This document shows, one piece after another, positions 49,979 to 58,345 of a stretch of DNA of 64,000 nt (positions within the stretch are counted from its first letter, which is position 1; every line of letters starts with the position of its first letter). Origin of the DNA: Chlorogloeopsis sp. ULAP01 (lineage in GTDB: Bacteria; Cyanobacteriota; Cyanobacteriia; Cyanobacteriales; Nostocaceae); contig NZ_JAUDRH010000007.1 of NCBI RefSeq assembly GCF_030381805.1, forward strand, positions 186,001 through 250,000. Reading direction: 5' to 3'. The translations under genes and the position numbers were made by a program. The notes under the pieces were generated by a model. That model saw only the letters and a program-made list of their open reading frames with translations. It had not been told where the DNA came from and did not search any database.

Positions 49979-50107
49979 TTCTCAGATGATTTTATTTTCG
50001 GTGGCTTTGACTTGAAGCAGCAATTCAACATAAATCGAAAATTTCATTCTGACAATATTAAATTAATCAACCTTAATGCTGTTGACAATAAAACAAAAAT
50101 AATTTAA
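49979..50107 (+). pseudogene. Fossil of a duplicated sugar-binding-protein gene (frtA-like)
   Basis: This stretch aligns with the frtA coding region 394 bases downstream (about 50373-50500). GTGGCT.TGAC.TGAA.CAGCAATTCAAC and CTTAATGCTG.TGACA.TA match with few changes, and one inserted and one lost base fall between. Translated, it reads GGFDLKQQFN and LNAVDN against SGYDLNQQFN and LNAADS in FrtA. Stop codons close both ends (TAA at 49976 and at 50105). It shows that the binding-protein gene was once tandemly duplicated. It now forms part of the frtA leader. Confidence 0.7.
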
Positions 50108-50120
50108 GGAATAGCTGAAT

Positions 50121-51128
50121 GTGAAAAAGATTGCGATTGTAGCTAGCGTATTAAGTATCGTCGGTGGTACTCTGGTAAGCTGCACAAATACCTCTCCAAA
50201 TGACAGTACTACTAATAGCGTTAATACTTACACTGCTACTAACACAGCTACACAGGAGCGAGAGGTAAAATTGCGATCGGTTGGTGTCACCGTTGGCGAT
50301 TTAGGTAACCCCTTCTTCGTTTTGATGGGGCAAGGAGCCGAGAAAGAAGCAAAGAAAATCGGGGGTAGTGATGTCAGAGTTACTGTGGTTTCTAGTGGCT
50401 ATGACCTGAACCAGCAATTCAACCAAATCGAAAATTTTGTTGCTGCTAATACTGACGTCATTATTCTTAATGCTGCTGACAGTAGAGGAATTCAGCCAGC
50501 AGTTGAGAAAGCAAGACGTGCAGGTACGGTAGTGATTGCGGTAGATACAGCCGTTGATGCAGAGGTAGATGCTACAGTTACCACCAATAATCTGCAAGCC
50601 GGAGAGGTTGCTTGCCAATATATTGCTGATCGCCTCAAGGGCAAAGGTAGTGTAGTAATTGTGAACGGGCCGCCTGTAAACTCAGTCATCCAGCGAGTTG
50701 ATGGTTGCCAAAAAGTATTATCCAAGTATCCCGATATCAAAATACTCTCTAAAGACCAGAACGCAGAAGGTAGTCGGGATGGAGGACTCAGAGTCATGAG
50801 CGATCTACTGACAACCTTTCCCAAAATTGATGCAGTCTTTGCCATCAACGATCCAAGCGGTGTGGGAGTAGATCTTGCCGCCAGCCAAGCAAAACGCAAG
50901 GAATTTTTCATTGTTGGGGTCGATGGGGCGCCAGAAGCAATTGAGGCGATCGCATCCCAAGATAGTCTCTATGCTGCAACAGCTACTCAAAATCCTAGAG
51001 GCATGACTCAAACAGCAGTTCAGGTTGGCAACGATATCCTGCATGGCAAAAAACCTAAGTCACCCACCATTCTGATTCCAGTCAAGCTGATTACGCGAGA
51101 TAACGTCAGTACCTTTCAAGGCTGGTAA
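50121..51128 (+). CDS. frtA: Sugar ABC transporter, periplasmic binding lipoprotein (fructose/ribose type)
   Basis: This 335-residue protein starts with a signal ending in the lipobox LVSCTNT (Cys21), then a Thr/Asn/Ser-rich tether and a type I periplasmic sugar-binding fold: VTVGDLGNPFFVLMGQGAEKEA, DVIILNAADSRGIQPAVEKA and VDGAPEAIEAI. It captures a sugar and delivers it to FrtBC. Fructose is suggested by the resemblance of the locus to frtRABC; ribose or another sugar cannot be excluded from sequence. The start is GTG at 50121 with AAGGA ten bases upstream. A repeat-filled gap separates it from frtB. Confidence 0.87.
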   Translation: MKKIAIVASVLSIVGGTLVSCTNTSPNDSTTNSVNTYTATNTATQEREVKLRSVGVTVGDLGNPFFVLMGQGAEKEAKKIGGSDVRVTVVSSGYDLNQQFNQIENFVAANTDVIILNAADSRGIQPAVEKARRAGTVVIAVDTAVDAEVDATVTTNNLQAGEVACQYIADRLKGKGSVVIVNGPPVNSVIQRVDGCQKVLSKYPDIKILSKDQNAEGSRDGGLRVMSDLLTTFPKIDAVFAINDPSGVGVDLAASQAKRKEFFIVGVDGAPEAIEAIASQDSLYAATATQNPRGMTQTAVQVGNDILHGKKPKSPTILIPVKLITRDNVSTFQGW

Positions 51129-51325
51129 GTAATAGGGGCTAGGGACTAGGAGGGTAAGGAAGACGCGGGGACGCAAAGAAAGAGGGTGGGGGACAAGGAG
51201 ATAAGAGAGGTGAGGAAGTAATAAGAGTAAATTCTTCCCCATCTTCCCTATCTCCCCAATCTCTCCTCTAGCCTCTATTTCCCCCTGTCCCTAATCCTCA
51301 GTACCCAATCACCAATTCCGAATTG
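51129..51325. repeat. Short tandem repeat spacer between frtA and frtB
   Basis: The spacer contains GGGGCTAGGGACTAGG, GACGCGGGGACGC and CCCAATCACCAATTCC units, with inverted arms (AAGTAATAAGAGTAAATTC then CTCCCCAATC types) that can pair. Its presence inside a likely operon may lower downstream expression relative to the binding protein. Confidence 0.7.
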
Positions 51326-51343
51326 TTTTTGCAAAAGCCACTT

Positions 51344-52897
51344 ATGACAACAGATAATGAAACCTTCTTGGCGAATGCATCAATCGCCACCCCTGTATTA
51401 GAGATGCGAGGGATTACAAAAAGATTTCATGGTGTGCCTGCTCTTCAAAATGTCAATCTCACAATTTATCCGGGAGAGGTTCACGCCCTCATGGGCGAAA
51501 ACGGGGCAGGCAAAAGTACATTGATGAAGATTCTGGCTGGGGCTTACATTGCCGATGAAGGTGAGATTCGCATCAACGGTCAACCCGTGAAAATTACCGA
51601 TCCGGGTACAGCACGCAGGGCGGGTATTAATCTCATTTATCAAGAACTGAACGTCGCGCCCAATTTAACCGTTGCTGAAAATATTTTTATGGGTAGCGAG
51701 TTACGGCGGGGTCAGTTTTTAGACCGCAAAGGAATGGAGCATGAAGCACAGCAAGTGCTGGCAAGCTTAGGAGCCAGTTTTTCCGCCCATGACATTGTTG
51801 GTAACTTGTCGATCGCCGAACAGCAGCAAGTAGAAATTGCGCGGGCGCTGAAGGACAAAAGCCGCGTTTTAGTGATGGATGAGCCAACAGCAGCACTGTC
51901 TGACCGTGAAACTGAGCGTTTGTTTCAAGTAATTCACAAACTGCGTAATGACGGCATTGCCATCATCTATATCAGTCACCGCATGGAAGAAATATATGCT
52001 CTGGCTGACAGAATTAGCGTGCTGCGGGATGGTCAATACATTGGCAGTCTCACCCGTGATGAAATTTCTCCCCATCGATTAGTGCGAATGATGGTTGGTC
52101 GCTCGATGCAGGACTTTTATGAACATCAACGGCAAACGCATCTCGGCCCGGTAGTGCTGGAAGTCAGAAATATCAGTGACGAACGCAAAGTTCAGCCTAC
52201 TAGTTTTCAGCTTCATGCTGGAGAAATTCTCGGACTGGCAGGGCTAGTTGGTGCAGGACGCACAGAGGTATCTCGACTGATTTTTGGTGCCGATCCTAAG
52301 ATAAGCGGTGAGGTATTCCTGAATGGTAAAAAACTGGAGATTAATTCGCCTAGTGATGCCATTGCTGCCGGTATTGGCTACGTTCCAGAAGACCGCAAAG
52401 ATCAGGGTTTATTCTTGGAGATGAGTTCTCGTAAGAATATTGCCCTCAACAGACTCAAGCAGGAGGCAAAGGCTGGCATTGTTAATTGGGGTTCCGTTAA
52501 TCGGACGGCAACGGAAGCAGTCGAAAACTTTAATATCAGGCTTGCGAATTTGGAAATTAGAGCAGTGGATCTTTCTGGTGGCAATCAGCAGAAGCTACTG
52601 CTAGCACGTTGGCTAGCCATTAAGCCAAGAGTATTGATGTTAGATGAGCCGACACGCGGTGTAGATATCGGTGCCAAAAGCGAAATTTACCGAATCATGA
52701 GTGATTTAGCAGCACAAGGTGTGGCTATTCTCATGGTTTCCAGCGAACTACCGGAAGTTGTAGGGATGAGCGATCGCGTCTTGGTGATGCGAGAAGGGCA
52801 ACTGGTGGGCGAACTTGACGGCAGCCCTGACAAAGAAATTACCCAAGAAAACATCATGCACTATGCCACAGGAGCATCGGAGGTACTAGCATCATGA
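51344..52897 (+). CDS. frtB: Sugar ABC transporter, duplicated ATPase (RbsA-like)
   Basis: This 517-residue protein fuses two ABC domains. The first has Walker A GENGAGKST, signature-like LSIAEQQQVEIARAL and Walker B VLVMDEPTAALS; the second has a degenerate Walker A (GLVGAGRTEV), LSGGNQQKLLLARWL and LMLDEPTRGVD. This asymmetry is normal in the RbsA/MglA group. I start at ATG 51344, as the seven upstream residues from 51323 come from the spacer. The stop codon overlaps the frtC start in ATGA. It powers sugar import with FrtC. Confidence 0.92.
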   Translation: MTTDNETFLANASIATPVLEMRGITKRFHGVPALQNVNLTIYPGEVHALMGENGAGKSTLMKILAGAYIADEGEIRINGQPVKITDPGTARRAGINLIYQELNVAPNLTVAENIFMGSELRRGQFLDRKGMEHEAQQVLASLGASFSAHDIVGNLSIAEQQQVEIARALKDKSRVLVMDEPTAALSDRETERLFQVIHKLRNDGIAIIYISHRMEEIYALADRISVLRDGQYIGSLTRDEISPHRLVRMMVGRSMQDFYEHQRQTHLGPVVLEVRNISDERKVQPTSFQLHAGEILGLAGLVGAGRTEVSRLIFGADPKISGEVFLNGKKLEINSPSDAIAAGIGYVPEDRKDQGLFLEMSSRKNIALNRLKQEAKAGIVNWGSVNRTATEAVENFNIRLANLEIRAVDLSGGNQQKLLLARWLAIKPRVLMLDEPTRGVDIGAKSEIYRIMSDLAAQGVAILMVSSELPEVVGMSDRVLVMREGQLVGELDGSPDKEITQENIMHYATGASEVLAS

Positions 52898-53892
52898 GTC
52901 AAACCTTAAGACCTGTCAACAATAGACCAGGAGAGCATCCCAAGTCACGTCAGCGTCAATCAATTAACAATTTACTTCAGATTGCAGGAATTCTGCCAAT
53001 CCTGGTGCTAATTTGCATCATGTTTGCGTTACTTAGCCCCAACTTCCTGACACCAGGTAATGCCATCAATATATTGCGGCAGGCATCAATTAATATTGTG
53101 CTAGCAACAGGGATGACATTTGTAATTCTGACCGGAGGTATAGACCTTTCAGTGGGGTCGATATTAGCTGTTTCTGCCGTAGTTGCAGTGCTGGTGTCGC
53201 TTCTGCCTGGTTTAGGTTGGGCGGCTGTACTTGCTGGGTTGCTAACAGGATTAGCTTTGGGGTTAGTTAACGGCGCTCTTATCACCTTTTTAGATGTACC
53301 GCCTTTTATTGTCACATTGGGTTCATTGACTGCCTTAAGGGGTGTTGCCTTTTTAGTTGCCAATGGTACAACGGTCATCAACCGTAACTTGAACTTTGCT
53401 TGGATAGGCAATAGTTATTTAGGCCCTTTGCCGTGGTTAGTAATCATTGCACTTCTGACTGTTGCAGCGAGTTGGTTTGTCCTCCGGCAGACAGTCTTGG
53501 GAGTACAAATCTACGCTGTTGGTGGTAACGAGCGGGCAGCACGACTGACTGGCATCAAAGTTGATCGCGTGTTGCTATTTGTCTATGGCGTCAGTGGCTT
53601 GCTGGCAGGTTTGGCAGGAATTATGAGTGCCAGCCGTCTTTATAGTGCCACTGGAATGTTAGGTCAAGGCTATGAATTGGATGCGATCGCTGCTGTAATT
53701 CTGGGTGGAACCAGCTTCACAGGTGGGATTGGTACTATCGGGGGAACCCTTCTGGGTGCATTAATCATTGCTGTTCTCAACAATGGTTTAACCCTCTTGA
53801 ATATGTCTTACTTCTGGCAACTAGTCGTCAAAGGACTAGTAATTATTGTGGCGGTAATGATTGATCGGCTCCGCAGACGTACCAGACGTTGA
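52894..53892 (+). CDS. frtC: Sugar ABC transporter permease (RbsC-like)
   Basis: This 332-residue inner-membrane permease has about eight to ten hydrophobic segments and the family motifs FVILTGGIDLSVGSILA (about 73-89), YAVGGNERAARLTGIKVD and AIAAVILGGTSFTGGIGTI. The polar N-terminus (about 1-30) is cytoplasmic. Four-base overlap with frtB indicates coupled translation. No second permease gene is present, so it probably acts as a homodimer. Confidence 0.93.
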   Translation: MSQTLRPVNNRPGEHPKSRQRQSINNLLQIAGILPILVLICIMFALLSPNFLTPGNAINILRQASINIVLATGMTFVILTGGIDLSVGSILAVSAVVAVLVSLLPGLGWAAVLAGLLTGLALGLVNGALITFLDVPPFIVTLGSLTALRGVAFLVANGTTVINRNLNFAWIGNSYLGPLPWLVIIALLTVAASWFVLRQTVLGVQIYAVGGNERAARLTGIKVDRVLLFVYGVSGLLAGLAGIMSASRLYSATGMLGQGYELDAIAAVILGGTSFTGGIGTIGGTLLGALIIAVLNNGLTLLNMSYFWQLVVKGLVIIVAVMIDRLRRRTRR

Positions 53893-53901
53893 AAAATCAT
53901 T

Positions 53902-53932
53902 TTGTAGTAAGCACGCTTTGTGTTTACTACAA
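53902..53932 (+). terminator. Hairpin between frtC and the porin gene
   Basis: TTGTAGTAAGCAC and GTGTTTACTACAA pair over 13 bases with one G-T pair around a GCTTT loop, ten bases after the frtC stop. No T-run follows directly, so it may be an RNA-processing or stabilising hairpin rather than a terminator. Confidence 0.5.
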
Positions 53933-54029
53933 GCAAATGACATTTGCAGCCATTTTTTGAGAAGTAGTATGAGAATGCTAAATTTTTGTATTTCATATCC
54001 AAAATTTAGCAACACCCCTGCTAAACCCT

Positions 54030-55634
54030 ATGTTTAAAAAATTTTTATACAGTTTTCCGCTCCTTTTATTAATATGTCCAGCAGTTTCGGCTGCACCTTT
54101 GGAGGATGCAGATGTTAACCTGAGCAGCTTGCAGGGACAGGTAACCTCTGTTTCCGAGCTTAGTGATGTCAAACCAACCGATTGGTCATTTCAGGCACTG
54201 CAATCGCTTGTCGAACGCTACGGTTGTATTGCGGGTTATCCTAACTCTACCTATCGCGGCAACCGTGCTCTCAGCCGTTATGAGTTTGCGGCTGGTTTAA
54301 ATGCTTGCCTTAACAGGATCAATGAGTTAATTGCTGCACGTACCAGCGAACTGCTTAATCAAGAAGACTTGGCAGTACTGCAAAGGTTGCAAGAAGAGTT
54401 TGCAGCAGAACTGGAAACCTTGCGCGGGCAAGTAGATAGCCTGGAAGCACGCGCATCAACTCTAGAAGCACAACAATTTTCTACTACTACTAAGCTGAAC
54501 GCTCAAATTATTACTGCGATTAGCGACACCTTTGGTAATGCCGTGGCTGACGATCATGATCGCTCCGCAACCTACTTTGCTAATCGAGGTCGTCTCAACT
54601 TAGAGAGTAGCTTCACAGGCAAAGATTTATTGCGAGTCCGTCTAGAATTCGGCAATTTCTTGAATTCCGATGGTAGAAGCCAAATTGCATCGGTAACGGG
54701 TACCGGAATGACGCGGCTAAACTTTGACACCAACATTGATAACAACCTCAGTATTCCCCACATCCGTTACTACTTTCCGGTTAGTGATTCCGTTTCCTTT
54801 GTCGTCGGCCCCACAGGTATTGGCTACACAGACATTACGGATACCGTAACTCCTGCCACTATTGCTGATGACGGTAACGGCGTTCCCTCACTATTTGGAG
54901 AATACAGTCCCCTATTTCGACGAGGCGGTGGCGGTGCAGCCGTTAACTGGAAGCTTGCTGATGAACTAGTTCTCACCCTGGGCTATTTGGTAATTAATCC
55001 CAATTTTCCATCTGAAAAAAATGGGTTATTTGATGGTGGCTACAACGCCTTAGCGCACTTGGTGTATTACGGCAAGCAAGGAGCAGTTGGTATCGCCTAT
55101 TCTCATGGCTATAGCCCTGGTGGCAAAGTCGATCTCACAGGTGGAACGGGTAGCAACTTGTCAATTTCTCCCTTTGGCAACAACATTGCTACTTCTAGCA
55201 ACATCGTGGGCGCACAAGGATACTATCGTTTCTCTGAAAACTTCCAAATCCACGCCTGGGGTGGATATATCTGGGCAAATGCCGAAAACTCTGGCTTGAG
55301 CGATATTTCTAATGGCAGAAATGGAACAGATGCACTGTTTGTAAATAATGGTGACAATGCCAACGCTTGGTATGGAGCGATTGGTATGTCGTTTCCGGAT
55401 GTGGGAGGTAGAGGCAACCTACCAGGAATTCTCTTTGGTATACCGCCGCGCGTATCCAGTAGTGAGGTGCGTTCAGAAAGAGACAATGCTTACCACATAG
55501 AAGCATTTTATCGCTGGCGACTGAATGACAATATTTCCGTGACTCCTGGTTTTTGGGTAATTCTTCACCCAGAAAACGACAGCAGAAACGATCCGCAATA
55601 TGTAGGCTTGGTTCGCACAACCTTCGATTTCTAA
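54030..55634 (+). CDS. oprB: Carbohydrate-selective porin, OprB family with SLH domain
   Basis: This 534-residue outer-membrane porin has a signal peptide (about 1-22, cut after VSAA), one SLH domain (about 40-95, SDVKPTDWSFQALQSLVERYG) for peptidoglycan binding, a coiled coil (about 95-150), and an OprB-type beta-barrel ending in VGLVRTTFDF. Cyanobacterial relatives are annotated as iron-uptake or carbohydrate porins; the sugar genes on both sides favour sugar passage. It follows frtC by 137 bases on the same strand. Its position matches an oprB gene in the Nostoc punctiforme sugar-uptake cluster as I recall it. Confidence 0.88.
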   Translation: MFKKFLYSFPLLLLICPAVSAAPLEDADVNLSSLQGQVTSVSELSDVKPTDWSFQALQSLVERYGCIAGYPNSTYRGNRALSRYEFAAGLNACLNRINELIAARTSELLNQEDLAVLQRLQEEFAAELETLRGQVDSLEARASTLEAQQFSTTTKLNAQIITAISDTFGNAVADDHDRSATYFANRGRLNLESSFTGKDLLRVRLEFGNFLNSDGRSQIASVTGTGMTRLNFDTNIDNNLSIPHIRYYFPVSDSVSFVVGPTGIGYTDITDTVTPATIADDGNGVPSLFGEYSPLFRRGGGGAAVNWKLADELVLTLGYLVINPNFPSEKNGLFDGGYNALAHLVYYGKQGAVGIAYSHGYSPGGKVDLTGGTGSNLSISPFGNNIATSSNIVGAQGYYRFSENFQIHAWGGYIWANAENSGLSDISNGRNGTDALFVNNGDNANAWYGAIGMSFPDVGGRGNLPGILFGIPPRVSSSEVRSERDNAYHIEAFYRWRLNDNISVTPGFWVILHPENDSRNDPQYVGLVRTTFDF

Positions 55635-55724
55635 ATCCAGAGCGATCGCAAATCCGATCTCAGTTTCCACCCAGCCATTCACGAAAAAAGTTGCTTCCCC
55701 ACGTCCGGTGCGTCTATTTGCAAG

Positions 55725-55753
55725 CTAGACGGTCATGTAATAAATCACACAAC
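55725..55753. repeat. Dispersed repeat CTAGACGG..., copy B
   Basis: CTAGACGGTCATGTAA and TAAATCACACAAC match 14205-14234 with one substitution and one missing base. A CTTTCTGCCTTCTGCC repeat follows, as at copy A. It lies between oprB and glcP. Confidence 0.75.
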
Positions 55754-55837
55754 GAAGACATGACAATTTTTATCCTTTCTGCCTTCTGCCATCTTTTCAA
55801 CCCAGTCTAACAAACACTCTAGTAACACATACAAACT

Positions 55838-57238
55838 ATGTCTTCCACTACTACTCGTCGTAAAGCCAATACGTATTATGTCATCTTGATAGCTGGTGCT
55901 GCTGCTCTCGGCGGCTTTTTGTTCGGTTTTGACACTGCCGTAATCAACGGCGCGGTTGCAGCTCTTTCCAAAGCTTTTAATGCCAGTAGTGTACAGACTG
56001 GACTTGCGGTGTCTCTGGCGTTACTAGGATCGGCTGTCGGAGCCTTCTATGCAGGCAAAATTGCCGATCGCTATGGTCGAGTTAAAGCAATGGTGGTAGC
56101 TTCGGTATTGTTTACCATTAGTGCCATTGGTTCCGGGATTGCCATTACTATTTGGGATTTTATCTTTTGGCGGATCTTGGGTGGGTTAGGAGTTGGTGCT
56201 GCTAGCGTAATTGCCCCAGCTTACATTGCCGAGTGCTCTCCCAGTCATTTGCGAGGCAGGTTAGGTTCTCTCCAGCAACTAGCAATTGTAGTGGGTATTT
56301 TCATTGCCCTGCTATCTGACTACTTTATTGCTGTATCAGCAGGTTCAGCTGAGTTGCCATTTTTGTTCGGAATAGCTGCTTGGCGCTGGATGTTTTGGAC
56401 AGAAATTCCTCCAGCCGTGCTTTACGGGATGGCAGCTTTGACAATTCCTGAATCACCCCGGTACTTGGTTGCCCAAGGACGAGAGCCAGAAGCTGCTAAC
56501 GTTCTGACCAAGATTCTAGGGGGTAATGTCCTGGCAAAAATCGAAGAAATTCGTCAAACAGTGCTGCGAGAGCGCCAGCCTAAATTTTCCGATCTCTTAA
56601 GCAGAAGTGGTAGACTTCTGCCTATTGTTTGGATCGGCATCGGCTTATCTGTATTCCAACAATTTGTTGGTATTAATGTAATCTTCTACTACAGCAGCAT
56701 TTTGTGGCGCGCAGTCGGATTTTCAGAAAAAAATTCCTTGACGATCACGGTAATTACAGGAGCCGTTAACATTATTACTACGCTGATTGCGATCGCCTTC
56801 GTAGATAAATTTGGTCGCAAGCCCTTGCTCATATTAGGGTCAATTGGCATGACTGTAACCTTGGGAACGATGGCTTCTATTTTTGGAACCGCTCAACTAG
56901 ATGCTGCGGGCAACCCCACTCTCACCACAAGTGCGGGTATTGTAGCTCTCATTGCAGCTAACCTTTATGTGTTTTGCTTCGGTTTTTCCTGGGGGCCAGT
57001 GGTTTGGGTACTGTTGGGAGAAATGTTTAATAATAAGATTCGAGCTGCTGCACTTTCACTTGCTGCGGCAATGCAATGGGTTGCGAATTTCATTGTTTCC
57101 ACTACATTTCCTCCTATATTGCAATATTTCGGGCTAGGTACTGCTTACGGTCTTTATACAACTGCTGCGGCAATCTCAATCTTTTTCGTTTGGTTCTTTA
57201 TTAGGGAAACCAAAGGAATTGAGTTAGAAAATATGTAA
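55838..57238 (+). CDS. glcP: Sugar porter, major facilitator superfamily (GlcP-like)
   Basis: This 466-residue permease has twelve hydrophobic segments and all sugar-porter signatures: GFLFGFDTAVINGAV in helix 1, the loop RYGRVKAM, PESPRYLVAQGR between helices 6 and 7, QQFVGINVIFYYSS in helix 7, DKFGRKPLL and the end FIRETKGIELENM. It probably imports glucose or fructose with protons. GlcP next to frt and oprB genes has been tied to sugar growth and plant symbiosis in Nostoc punctiforme. No sugar kinase gene is present in the window. Confidence 0.92.
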   Translation: MSSTTTRRKANTYYVILIAGAAALGGFLFGFDTAVINGAVAALSKAFNASSVQTGLAVSLALLGSAVGAFYAGKIADRYGRVKAMVVASVLFTISAIGSGIAITIWDFIFWRILGGLGVGAASVIAPAYIAECSPSHLRGRLGSLQQLAIVVGIFIALLSDYFIAVSAGSAELPFLFGIAAWRWMFWTEIPPAVLYGMAALTIPESPRYLVAQGREPEAANVLTKILGGNVLAKIEEIRQTVLRERQPKFSDLLSRSGRLLPIVWIGIGLSVFQQFVGINVIFYYSSILWRAVGFSEKNSLTITVITGAVNIITTLIAIAFVDKFGRKPLLILGSIGMTVTLGTMASIFGTAQLDAAGNPTLTTSAGIVALIAANLYVFCFGFSWGPVVWVLLGEMFNNKIRAAALSLAAAMQWVANFIVSTTFPPILQYFGLGTAYGLYTTAAAISIFFVWFFIRETKGIELENM

Positions 57239-57513
57239 TTGACATTGATTTTAGCTGCACAACAACCCTACCTATTTGTCTATACAACTTAAAAATCTAA
57301 TATAAACACAGAAAAGGTGTTAAATTTAGCGTACCAACATCCCAAATCTGCACAATAACTTTATAGCTAGCTCAACTTCTTCCACAGGCTTGTTAGCAAT
57401 TTACTGTGGATTCATTTAAATATTTTGTAAATAGTTGCTTGCACCTACCTAATCATGTTAGGAATCGCACAGGGAGAAGTTGTAGCTAAATTAAGAATGA
57501 GGGGGTTGGAACG

Positions 57514-58098
57514 ATGAATGCACTCACTTTACAATGGTATGATGCTGGACAAGCCAAAACTCAGAAAATTCACGAACACCAGCCAAGTAAAAATCTTGGT
57601 ACCATCCGTATAGGTCGCGATCCACTCAGGTGCGATATTGTTTTGAGCAACCCTACCGTTTCAGGTTTGCATATAGAAATCTTTTTCAATTCTCAGCAGC
57701 AACGCTTCTTAATTAGAAATTTACGAGAACAAAACCCCCCCTTAATAGATGGACATAAATTGACTCAAGGTGAAATGCCTTTAGGTGAAGGTAGCACAAT
57801 CTATTTAGGGCAACAACAACTCAAGGTGATCGCTATTTCGATCCCCTCTGCTAGCAGCGTTCCACCGACAATTTTGACGCCACCCCAACCAGTAACGCCA
57901 ATAGCAAAACCACAACCCCAAGTAAATCCGGGATATCATCTACCCATACCTCCAACACCACCACAAGGAATTTATGGGTTGCAGTGTCCTAAATGCCAGA
58001 AAATTTCTTCCTACAATGACTTGTTGTTAGGTTGTCACCACTGTGGTCATTCTTTGCAAGATGCACAAAGCGTTTTAGTTCCACCAACAAATTATTAA
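57514..58098 (+). CDS. FHA-domain protein with C-terminal zinc ribbon
   Basis: This 194-residue protein begins with an FHA domain (about 25-110; IRIGRDPLRCDIVLSNPTVSGLHIEIFF carries the G-R and S-x-x-H signature, shown as the region around residues 31-58), which binds phosphothreonine. A proline-rich linker (about 115-155) follows, then a zinc ribbon, CPKCQKISSY...LLGCHHCGHSL (about 160-185). No catalytic domain is present, so it is an adaptor. It precedes another FHA protein on the same strand by about 250 bases. Partners are unknown, but a Ser/Thr kinase is encoded 5 kb downstream. Confidence 0.85.
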   Translation: MNALTLQWYDAGQAKTQKIHEHQPSKNLGTIRIGRDPLRCDIVLSNPTVSGLHIEIFFNSQQQRFLIRNLREQNPPLIDGHKLTQGEMPLGEGSTIYLGQQQLKVIAISIPSASSVPPTILTPPQPVTPIAKPQPQVNPGYHLPIPPTPPQGIYGLQCPKCQKISSYNDLLLGCHHCGHSLQDAQSVLVPPTNY

Positions 58099-58345
58099 TT
58101 ATAAGGTAATAAGTAGAAGGCAGATGGCAGATGGTAGAAGGTAAAAGACTGTTTCCATCTACTGTCCAGAAATTTACATTTTAAATTTAATTATGTTCCC
58201 CTACTTATGGAAGAAAATAATTCATCAAAATATAATCACAAAGCTGTTATTGTGGTATTTTTTAAGCATTTTCGTGACTTTTTTCTTTGAGCTTCTTGTC
58301 TCTCATTTATGATCTGGATAACAATTTTTATAATTTCAAAAAATT

